From contig NZ_JACBGN010000009.1 in the NCBI RefSeq assembly GCF_013401435.1, positions 1 to 60,874 on the forward strand: a stretch of 60,874 nt of DNA. The letters run 5' to 3'. This DNA comes from Streptomyces sp. BR123 (GTDB lineage Bacteria; Actinomycetota; Actinomycetes; Streptomycetales; Streptomycetaceae). The translations under genes were made by a program, and so were the position numbers. Below are positions 49,178-56,526 of the stretch, in pieces (position 1 is the first letter of the stretch; every line of letters begins with the position of its first letter). A model generated the notes under the pieces. It had not been told where the DNA came from. It saw only the letters and a list, made by a program, of their open reading frames with translations, and did not search any database.

Positions 49178-49414
49178 ATGGTGCGAACCGAATTCCCCGA
49201 TGACCTCCTCCTCACCCAGATCAGGGTGATCCGGGCCTACGCCACCCTCGCCCGGCAGCCGCGGGGAGGCACCGCCCCGCTGCGGCGCGCCCTGATCCAC
49301 GAGCTACGCCTCCTGTACGCCCATCCGTACTGGACCGACGCCGCCCACTCGTACGCCGACCTGGTCGAACTACGCCGCCTGGCCCGCGCGCGAGCCTGGG
49401 TGGAAGCCGCATGA
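49178..49414 (+). CDS. Small hypothetical protein
   Basis: A 78-residue protein beginning MVRTEFPDDLLLTQIRVIRA, with a regular helical pattern and no signal peptide or membrane segment. The codon bias is normal. The ribosome site is poor (CAGG). I do not recognise the family. It could be a small regulator or toxin-like protein, but nothing indicates this. It stands alone, convergent with the M15 peptidase gene. Confidence 0.55.
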   Translation: MVRTEFPDDLLLTQIRVIRAYATLARQPRGGTAPLRRALIHELRLLYAHPYWTDAAHSYADLVELRRLARARAWVEAA

Positions 49415-49640
49415 CCACCGCACAGGCGGCCCTTCTCCGCACTCGGAGCGCAGGCACGGCGCGTCGTCTCGGTCCGGCCGCCGCTCCCGGTCCGCCCGTG
49501 CGTCGTCAGGTGAGTGAGCCCTCCCCCGAGGCCGGCGCACCCCGCCTGGCAACCACTCCCGCACGAGCGGGCAGGAGCGGCGCCGCGTTCACCTCGTTCA
49601 CGGCCGCACAGGAATCGAGGCGTTGCTTCCTTGCAAGCCC

Positions 49641-50321
49641 TCAGCCGCCGGTCGCCGAGAAGTGCTGGTAGTCGCGGTGGGACCAGCGGCCGCCCCAGCG
49701 CCAGCCGACCTCCGCGAAGGCCCGCGTGATGACGTCGCCGGGGCGGATCATGCCCGGCGCGGTGCGGTCGCGGCGGAGGTAGGGCCGGCTTGCGGGCGGG
49801 TGAGCGGTGCCGAAGCGGTCCACATAGGGGTTCTCCACGGGATTGATGTCGACGGCGTCTCCGTAGGTGTGCCGGGAGAGCCGGGAGGCGTCCCCGGTGA
49901 CCCGGCGGCAGTTGAAGGCGGAGGTGTTGTCGTCGGCCATCGACTTCGCGTCGTCCCCGCCGTACGCCGAGACGGGCCGCATCCGGCGGATCGGGAACCG
50001 GGCCCGGAAGGCCTCGCCGAAGACGTGGAGCAGCGGGCGGACCACGCGTTCGTGGACGACGATCTCCCCCCGGTGGACCTTGCCGTCGAAGCCCCAGTGG
50101 TTCATCCGGATCAGTCGCAGCCGGTCGGGACCGACCGGGCAGCCGGGGCGGTGGGTGGCGCCGAGCGCGGCCGACGGGACGCCCGTCACCTGGGCGGCCA
50201 GGTCCCGGCTCTGGGCCTCCGCGCGCAGGCCGGGCTGCGGGAGCGACACGGTCCGCGTGCAGGACGGGGCGGCGGCGCCGAGCACGACGACCACGGCGAC
50301 GGCGAGGGGGGCGAGGCGCAC
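49641..50321 (-). CDS. M15 family peptidase-like lipoprotein
   Basis: A 226-residue exported protein with a short signal ending in AAPSC (lipobox). The M15 (VanY/extensin-like) zinc site is visible as SRHTYGDAVDINPVENPY (H and D ligands) and 'WSHRDYQHFSA' (third His). The fold matches D-Ala-D-Ala carboxypeptidases acting on peptidoglycan. The segment 'RFPIRRMRPVSAYGGDDAKS' is the family's start. The gene is single, convergent with the small hypothetical gene and divergent from Nramp. Confidence 0.86.
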   Translation of the reverse strand: MRLAPLAVAVVVVLGAAAPSCTRTVSLPQPGLRAEAQSRDLAAQVTGVPSAALGATHRPGCPVGPDRLRLIRMNHWGFDGKVHRGEIVVHERVVRPLLHVFGEAFRARFPIRRMRPVSAYGGDDAKSMADDNTSAFNCRRVTGDASRLSRHTYGDAVDINPVENPYVDRFGTAHPPASRPYLRRDRTAPGMIRPGDVITRAFAEVGWRWGGRWSHRDYQHFSATGG

Positions 50322-50433
50322 CGGCCCACGGTAGACGGGCCGGGCCCGCCGCCCCGCACGCCACGCGGGCCACGCGTCGCTCCCCCGGCTCCCGCAGGGA
50401 GGTCCTCTTGCGGGAGGGCCGCCGAGCCGGTTG

Positions 50434-50449
50434 GGTGATGCGGATCACC
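50434..50449. promoter_or_regulatory. Inverted repeat upstream of the Nramp gene
   Basis: GGTGAT-GCGG-ATCACC (6-bp arms) ends 25 bp before the Nramp start and lies in its likely promoter. It may be a GntR- or metal-repressor-type operator. Confidence 0.4.
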
Positions 50450-50474
50450 AAGGCGAGCGGGAAGGCGGCCACGG

Positions 50475-51752
50475 ATGGCGGAAACCACCCAGACCGGCAC
50501 CGGAGCGGGCGAGAACCAGGCGCCGCGCAAGCCGAGTTGGCGGTCCATCGGCCCGGGGATGGTCGTGGCGGCCACCGGTGTCGGCGCGGGGGACCTCGTC
50601 GCCACCCTCATCGCGGGCAGCAAGTTCGGCTACACCCTGCTGTGGGCGGCGGTGATCGGCTGCCTGGTCAAGATCTCCCTCGCCGAAGCCGCCGGCCGCT
50701 GGCACCTCGCCACCGGCCGCACCCTGTTCGACGGCTGGCGCAGCCTCGGGCCCTGGACCAGCGTCTACTTCGCGGGGTACGTCGTCGTCTGGGGGTTCGT
50801 CTACGGCGCGGCCGCGATGTCGTCCAGCGCGCTCCCGCTGGCCGCCCTGTTCCCGGGCGTGATGGACCTGAAGGTGTGGGCGGTGCTGTGCGGCCTGTCC
50901 GGGCTGGTGTTCGTATGGTTCAACCGGTATGCCGTCTTCGAGAAGGTCATGACGGGCCTCGTCGGAGTGATGTTCGCGGTGACCGTGTACCTCGCGATCC
51001 GGGTCACGCCCCACCTCGGCTCGGCACTCACCGGTCTCGCGCCGGTCCTGCCGGACGGTTCGCTGGTCTACACGCTCGGCCTGATCGGCGGCGTGGGCGG
51101 GACGATCACGCTCGCCGCGTACGGCTACTGGGTCAACGCGAAGGGTTGGACGGACACCGGCTGGATGCGGGTGATGCGGCTCGACAACCGCATCGCCTAT
51201 CTCACCACCGGCGTCTTCGTGGTGGCCATGCTGTTCGTCGGGGCCGAGCTGCTGTACGCGTCGGGGGTGGCGCTCGCGAAGGGCGACAAGGGGCTGCTCG
51301 ACCTGAGCGGCGTCCTGGAGGAGCGCTACGGTGCGGCGACCGCCAAGCTGTTCCTGGTGGGATTCTTCGCCACGTCCTATACCTCGCTGATCGGCGTCTG
51401 GCACGGCGTCAGCCTGATGTTCGCCGACTTCGCCGCCAAGTACCGGCCCTCGCTCGTCCCGGCGGGGACGGGCCCCGAGCGGTCGCTGCCCTTCCGGGCC
51501 TACCTGCTCTGGCTCACGTTCCCGCCCATCGGCCTGCTCTTCCTGGACCAGCCCTTCGGGCTCGTCATCGTGTACGGGGTGGTGGGCGCGCTCTTCATGC
51601 CGTTCCTGGCGCTGACCCTGCTCTGGCTGCTCAACTCCGCACGCACGCCTGCTGCCTGGCGCAACGGGATGCTGAGCAACGCGATGCTGGGGGCCGCCGG
51701 GCTGCTGTTCGTGGTGCTGTGCGTACAGCAGCTGTGGGACCTGGCCGGGTGA
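50475..51752 (+). CDS. Nramp-family transporter lacking the canonical metal motifs
   Basis: A 425-residue membrane protein with about eleven helices of the Nramp/LeuT-type fold. The first helix region reads GPGMVVAATGVGAGDLVATL where true Nramps have DPGN, and helix 6 has 'GGTITLAAYGYWVNAKGW' where the Met-Pro-His motif is expected. The usual manganese/iron site is therefore missing, so its substrate is probably another ion or it acts like the NRMT/NrMT relatives. The ATG at 50475 follows GGAAGG. An inverted repeat lies directly upstream. Confidence 0.88.
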   Translation: MAETTQTGTGAGENQAPRKPSWRSIGPGMVVAATGVGAGDLVATLIAGSKFGYTLLWAAVIGCLVKISLAEAAGRWHLATGRTLFDGWRSLGPWTSVYFAGYVVVWGFVYGAAAMSSSALPLAALFPGVMDLKVWAVLCGLSGLVFVWFNRYAVFEKVMTGLVGVMFAVTVYLAIRVTPHLGSALTGLAPVLPDGSLVYTLGLIGGVGGTITLAAYGYWVNAKGWTDTGWMRVMRLDNRIAYLTTGVFVVAMLFVGAELLYASGVALAKGDKGLLDLSGVLEERYGAATAKLFLVGFFATSYTSLIGVWHGVSLMFADFAAKYRPSLVPAGTGPERSLPFRAYLLWLTFPPIGLLFLDQPFGLVIVYGVVGALFMPFLALTLLWLLNSARTPAAWRNGMLSNAMLGAAGLLFVVLCVQQLWDLAG

Positions 51753-51796
51753 CCGCCCCGGCGGCACGCGTGCCCCGGAGCGGCCGCCACTCGAAC

Positions 51797-51828
51797 CGCC
51801 GCCTCCGGACGGGAGTCCCGAGGCGGCG
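51797..51828. terminator. Bidirectional terminator hairpin
   Basis: 9-bp arms CGCCGCCTC (51797-51805) and GAGGCGGCG (51820-51828), with the inner repeat GGGAGTCCC in the loop, lie between the convergent Nramp and metallopeptidase genes. Confidence 0.6.
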
Positions 51829-51860
51829 ACGCGGGTCCGCGGGGGCTGCTGTCCGGTGTG

Positions 51861-52916
51861 TCAGACGACGCCGGGTATCTGCCGGGCCTTGAACGCGTCG
51901 CGCACGGCGTTCGCGGCGCTCGTGCCGTACATGCGCTGCGCCGTCGCGATCGTCGTCAGGGCCGCGTCCCGGAAGCCGGTGTCCGGGCGGAAGCCGAACT
52001 GCGCGTTCACGATGATCCGGTCGGCGGTCCGCGCCCCGAGCGCCCCGCGGATGTCGGACAGCGCCCGGGACCATATCTCCCCGTCCGCGTGGACCTCGCC
52101 GACCCGGTCGGCGTACACCTTGCCGCTGTCGGTGCGCCGCAGGCAGTGCGGGGCGGAGGTGTAGGCGACCGCGTCCCAGTCGGCGACGCACGCCGGGTCG
52201 GCGCCGCCCGGCCAGCCGTACTTCGCGGCGGCGTGCGAGCCGACCGCGACGGCCAGGTAGTCCCCGAAGGCCTCGCCGATCGCGCCCGCCTCCGGCGAGG
52301 TGCCGAACCCCGGCACCTGGGCGTGGTGCACCGCGTGCCCGTACTCGTGGACGATGACCTCGGCGTCCTCGGCGTCGTCCACACCGCCCTTGCCGAAGCG
52401 GATTTCGGCCTTCTTGTCGGTGAAGAAGGAGTTGTCGGCACCCCACTGGTTGATGCGGACGGGCTGCGGCCGGTCGTTGGCCCCGGGCAACTCGCTGCCG
52501 AAGCCCAGGCCCTGGAGGTACTCCTGCGCCTCGTTGACCCAGAAGTACGCCATGACCTGCTCGAAGCGGTCGTCGTTCCGGTCGTACGCGCCCGCGTCCG
52601 CGATTCGGGCCGAGGCGCCGGTGTCCGAGCGCACGTACGCCCACTTCCCGGACAGCGATCCGCTGCCGTCCAGGTTCCGCAGCGCCGCGAGGGTGTACGC
52701 GGACTCGGGCACGGCGGCGGCCCCGTCCTTGCCGTCGGTCAGGGTCCGGTCGCCGGTGGACTGGACGGGGTTGACCATGAAGATCCGGGCCGGCGGCAGC
52801 CCGGCCTGGCCGGCGCCCGCCTCCGGCGGCAGGGCCGCAGCGGGCTCGGCGAGGCCGAAGAGTGCCACGGTGGCGGTGGCCGCGGCGACGAGGCCGCGGT
52901 GTGTACGGCGGGCCAT
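51861..52916 (-). CDS. Secreted zinc metallopeptidase (gluzincin, M36-like)
   Basis: A 351-residue exported protease. The signal peptide is MARRTHRGLVAAATATVALF...; the catalytic site is VIVHEYGHAVHHAQ (HExxH) with the third ligand Glu in 'AIGEAFGDYLAVAVGS'. This matches fungalysin/M36-like enzymes, and the end 'GFRDAALTTIATAQRMYG' is also family-like. It degrades proteins outside the cell. The ATG at 52916 begins the gene. It has no partners and is convergent with Nramp. Confidence 0.88.
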   Translation of the reverse strand: MARRTHRGLVAAATATVALFGLAEPAAALPPEAGAGQAGLPPARIFMVNPVQSTGDRTLTDGKDGAAAVPESAYTLAALRNLDGSGSLSGKWAYVRSDTGASARIADAGAYDRNDDRFEQVMAYFWVNEAQEYLQGLGFGSELPGANDRPQPVRINQWGADNSFFTDKKAEIRFGKGGVDDAEDAEVIVHEYGHAVHHAQVPGFGTSPEAGAIGEAFGDYLAVAVGSHAAAKYGWPGGADPACVADWDAVAYTSAPHCLRRTDSGKVYADRVGEVHADGEIWSRALSDIRGALGARTADRIIVNAQFGFRPDTGFRDAALTTIATAQRMYGTSAANAVRDAFKARQIPGVV

Positions 52917-53047
52917 GAAGGTCCTCCCGTGCTGGAGCGGTGTGGGGTGCGGCCGAGATCCTCGCGCACGCCCCCGTTTGACCAGGCCCGGGAACGGGTT
53001 CCAGGCCCGGATTCTCGACCAGGTCGCCCGCCCGCCGCGGGCGCCGG

Positions 53048-53485
53048 TCAGGGGGACGACGGCTTGCCGGCGCTCACAATGCCGTCGAGTTGGGCCTGGA
53101 TCCACATCCGCTCGGCGTCCTCGGACCGCGGGCCGGTGGTCTCGACGACCGCCCAGCCCTTGTCGCCCTCGGGGGCGGCGAGGGCGACCAGGTGGTGGTC
53201 GCGCCTCCCCGTGATCATGACGGCGAGCAGGGAAAGGTACTCGCGCTGCAGTTCGGGGGCGAGTTCGCCCCCGCCGGGCACCTCGACGACGGTCCGGTGG
53301 GGGCTCTCACCGAGCAGGGCGCAGGTGGCCTGGACGGCACGGATGACCACTTCGAACCGCTCCCCGCTCAGGCGGGCCCGCACCCCTTCCAGATAGGCGC
53401 CCAGGACGTCGGCTTCGGGGCCGCCGTCATCCGGTTCGGCCGGACGGTCCTCGACCACGTTCCCCCACCCCTCCCGCACTGCCAT
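53048..53485 (-). CDS. Hypothetical cytosolic protein
   Basis: A 145-residue protein without signal or membrane helix. It shows 'DVLGAYLEGVRARLSGERFE', 'HRTVVEVPGGGELAPELQRE' and an ending 'MWIQAQLDGIVSAGKPSSP'. The alpha/beta pattern is suggestive of a small globular domain, but I recognise no family. The ATG at 53485 is preferred; a GTG six bases earlier is possible. It is divergent from the terpene synthase. Confidence 0.65.
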   Translation of the reverse strand: MAVREGWGNVVEDRPAEPDDGGPEADVLGAYLEGVRARLSGERFEVVIRAVQATCALLGESPHRTVVEVPGGGELAPELQREYLSLLAVMITGRRDHHLVALAAPEGDKGWAVVETTGPRSEDAERMWIQAQLDGIVSAGKPSSP

Positions 53486-53884
53486 GCCCACCGGCAGTCT
53501 AGGCAGAACCCCCTGTCCCCGAGGCGCTCTTCGACCACTTGCCCGCTCCCCCGCAGCATCCCGGCCAACCGGGCCCGGTGGTACGCGCCCGGGTCCGCGG
53601 CCGCCGTCGACTATGCCAACCACATATTATGTACGAATAGACGGCACGGGTTTTCGGGACCAATTCATACTGTTCGATCGTCTGACATTGACAGCGCCGT
53701 CCCTCCTGGGGGTTAATTGCCCTTCAGATGGCCGGAACCGTTCGACATATGATCGATTCTTCCCCACAAACATCACACATCCCCATGAAAGTTTCGCAGT
53801 AAATGGGGAACGCTCCAGGTCGCAGTGCTCATGTTTCACAGTGACCGAGCACCGACGGACGAGACTTCTTCATGGGGGGACCAA
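53486..53884. other. AT-rich promoter region of the terpene cluster
   Basis: About 400 bp with no gene; the part 53620-53880 has markedly lower GC than the surrounding DNA. It should hold the promoter of the terpene synthase-P450 unit and that of the divergent hypothetical gene. Confidence 0.55.
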
Positions 53885-54922
53885 ATGGCCAGGCTCACAG
53901 ATTTCACCGTCCCGGATTTCCATCTGCCTTTCGGGAACGCGAAGCACCCGCACGCAGCGCGCGCCAATGCGGAAGCGACGGCCTGGACGGTGGGGCACGA
54001 ACTGGTGACCGATGCCGTGGACCAGTTCGCGGGGATCGGATTCGGCCACCTCGCGGGCCGGGTCAGCGGCGAGGTGGCGTACGAGACGGTCGTCCTCCTC
54101 GCCGAGTGGATGGCCTGGTCCTTCGTCCTGGACGACCAGCACGACCACCTCATCAGGAACGGCGAGCTCGCCGCATGGCGGCCCGTCGCGGGCGCCATCG
54201 GCGACTACCTGCGCACGGGCCGGATCAACAGCGCGGCGGCGGAGGGAAACCCGCTCGTGCGCGGCTTCACCGAGCTGTGCGACCGGATCCTCGCCGGACT
54301 GTCCGAACCGGCCACGGCCCGCTTCCAGGCCCATTTCCGGCTCGTGCTGCGCTCGTTGGACCAGGAGGCGTGCAACCGGCGGGCCGGCGTCCGCCCGACG
54401 GTCGAGGACCACGTCCTCCTGCGCCGGCACAGCTCCCAACTGCTGCCCATGATGGACATGGTGGAGGCGGGGCTGGGCATCGACGTGCCGCAGCACGTCC
54501 ACGACCTGCCCGAGTTCCGGGCGGTGGTCGCGAGCACCCTGGACATCATCGGTTGGGAGAACGACATGTTCTCGCTGCCGAAGGAGCACTCCTGCGGGGA
54601 CACCAACAACCTCGTCACCCTCGTCGCCACCCGGGACCGGTGCTCGCTCGCCGACGCGCTGCGGACGGTGGAGGGCGACATCCACGCCCGCATAGAGGAA
54701 TACCTGGACTGCAAGGGGCGCCTGTTCCGGCTCCTGGACGCCGGCGACGGAACCGACCCGGCCCTGCGCGAGGCGGTCTCCCGATGCGTACGCAGTTATG
54801 AAGACTGGATGATCGGTGCGGATCTGTGGCAGCGTTACGAGTGCACGCGGTACAGCGACGAAAGGTTCGCGGCCGGGCTGGAGTCCGCGTACACCCGCCC
54901 GGACCTGGTATCGGTGGCATGA
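53885..54922 (+). CDS. Class I terpene synthase
   Basis: A 345-residue bacterial terpene cyclase. The aspartate-rich motif is DDQHD (D83, D84, D87) and the NSE triad is NDMFSLPKE (N226, S230, E234). An N-terminal 'DFHLPFGNAKHPHA' and a C-terminal 'LWQRYECTRYSDERF' (Arg-Tyr pair) are as in sesquiterpene synthases. It cyclises an isoprenyl diphosphate, probably farnesyl diphosphate; the product is not predictable here. The ATG at 53885 follows GGGGGGA, 4 nt upstream. A P450 gene follows after 15 bp and a LAL regulator comes next, so this is a small terpenoid cluster. Confidence 0.93.
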   Translation: MARLTDFTVPDFHLPFGNAKHPHAARANAEATAWTVGHELVTDAVDQFAGIGFGHLAGRVSGEVAYETVVLLAEWMAWSFVLDDQHDHLIRNGELAAWRPVAGAIGDYLRTGRINSAAAEGNPLVRGFTELCDRILAGLSEPATARFQAHFRLVLRSLDQEACNRRAGVRPTVEDHVLLRRHSSQLLPMMDMVEAGLGIDVPQHVHDLPEFRAVVASTLDIIGWENDMFSLPKEHSCGDTNNLVTLVATRDRCSLADALRTVEGDIHARIEEYLDCKGRLFRLLDAGDGTDPALREAVSRCVRSYEDWMIGADLWQRYECTRYSDERFAAGLESAYTRPDLVSVA

Positions 54923-54937
54923 CGAGGGGGTCCGCCC

Positions 54938-56293
54938 GTGGCACGCGTGGAACAAGGGGGCCCCGCGGCCGGTGCCCTCGTGGCGCCGGGGCGATTACCG
55001 CTCCTCGGTCACGCCCTGCCCCTGTGGCGGGAGCCGATCGCCTTCCTGACGTCGCTGCGGAACCACGGCGAGGTCGTACGGATCGACATCGGCACCTGGC
55101 CGGTCCACGTCCTGACCACCCCTGAGCACGTCCACTCCGTACTGGTCCGGCAGGCACAGCGGTTCGGCCGCGGGCGGATCTTCGACCGGCTCCGCCCCGT
55201 GTTCGGCAACGGGATCGTGACGACCGACGGCGACTTCCACCGCACCCAGCGGCGGATGATCCAGCCGGCGTTCCACCGGAACCACATCACCGGGTACGCC
55301 GAGGCGATGTGCCGGCAGGCCGAGGCGATGTCCTCGTCGTGGACGGCCGGGCACGAGGTCTCGATCGTCACCGAGACCCGCCGCTACGCGATGTCCTCGG
55401 TCGCCGAGATGGTCTTCTCGGGGGAGCTGAGCCGCCCCGCCGTCGCCGAGGTGCACCGCTCCCTGCCGGTCGTCCTGGAGGGCATGCTGCTGCGCGCGGT
55501 CATGCCCAAGTCCCTGGACCGGCTGCCGATTCCGCTCAACCGGCGCTTCGACACGGCCGCGGAGCGCCTGCGCGGGATCATCGACGAGGTGATCGGGCAG
55601 TACCGGGGCCGGGACGCGGAGGGCCGCCACGACCTGCTCTCGATGCTGCTGTCGAGCACGGACCCGGAGACGGGCCGGACGATGGATCCCGAGCAGGTGC
55701 GGGACGAGGTGATCGCCATCATGCTCGCCGGTACGGAGACCTCCGCAACCACCCTGGCCTGGATGTTCCACGAGATCGGCCGCCACCCGGAGGTCGCGGA
55801 GCGCCTGCACGCCGAGGTGGACGCGGTGGTGGGCACGCGTCCCGTCCGCCCCTCGGACCTCGGCGGGCTGACGTACACGCACCACGTCTTCCAGGAGGCA
55901 CTGCGGCTGCACTCGCCGCTGCTGTTCACCCGGCGCGCCCTGGTCCCGATCACCCTCGGCGGCGTGTCCGTCCCGGCAGGGGCCGAGCTGGCCTACAGCC
56001 CGTACGCCCTGCACCGGGACCCGTCGCTGTTCCGCGACCCGGAGGTCTTCGATCCGGACCGCTGGCGGCGGGACGAGGGGGAACGACCGCGCGCCCACCG
56101 GTACATCCCGTTCGGTGCGGGCCAGCACAAGTGCATCGGGGACTCGTTCGCGGTGGCGGAGATACTCGCCGCGGTGGCGAGCGTGGCCACCCGGTGGCAC
56201 CTGGAGCCCGCCCCGGGGGTCGCCGTACGGGAGGTTCCGGCAGGGATCCCGCAGCCGAGCGAACTGCCCATGATTCCGGTCGCCCGCCGCTGA
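54938..56293 (+). CDS. Cytochrome P450
   Basis: A 451-residue P450. The I-helix is 'LAGTETSATTLAW' (oxygen site), the ExxR motif EALRLH, and the haem loop FGAGQHKCIGDSFA (Cys thiolate). It has no membrane anchor. The GTG start at 54938, after GAGGGGG, lies 15 bp past the terpene synthase stop, so both are co-transcribed and it probably oxidises the terpene product. Its redox partners must come from elsewhere. Confidence 0.94.
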   Translation: MARVEQGGPAAGALVAPGRLPLLGHALPLWREPIAFLTSLRNHGEVVRIDIGTWPVHVLTTPEHVHSVLVRQAQRFGRGRIFDRLRPVFGNGIVTTDGDFHRTQRRMIQPAFHRNHITGYAEAMCRQAEAMSSSWTAGHEVSIVTETRRYAMSSVAEMVFSGELSRPAVAEVHRSLPVVLEGMLLRAVMPKSLDRLPIPLNRRFDTAAERLRGIIDEVIGQYRGRDAEGRHDLLSMLLSSTDPETGRTMDPEQVRDEVIAIMLAGTETSATTLAWMFHEIGRHPEVAERLHAEVDAVVGTRPVRPSDLGGLTYTHHVFQEALRLHSPLLFTRRALVPITLGGVSVPAGAELAYSPYALHRDPSLFRDPEVFDPDRWRRDEGERPRAHRYIPFGAGQHKCIGDSFAVAEILAAVASVATRWHLEPAPGVAVREVPAGIPQPSELPMIPVARR

Positions 56294-56526
56294 CCCCGTG
56301 CGACCCTCTCGACCCGACCGCGCCGGGACCACCGGCGCGGTCCGGTCGTCCGCGTTCTCCTGGCGGTCGCTTCCCGCCATTTCTCGATCAATCCACCGCG
56401 AGTAAGCACGCGGAGGGTACAGCATTGCACTCGCACGGGTGGCGGGATACGGAGAATGCAACGTGATTCGGCAACGTCTCGTCCCCAGGGCCATACACTC
56501 GGCCGCACGCGCAGGAGGGGGCAGGA

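Noticed and set aside
49178..49414. Toxin or antitoxin role for the small protein
   Set aside because: No family resemblance and no partner gene; called hypothetical only.
49411..49671. Reading frame of 86 codons overlapping the stop of the small gene as ATGA
   Set aside because: The start context looks coupled, but the product is Arg/Pro-rich and runs antisense into the M15 peptidase gene, with no family resemblance.
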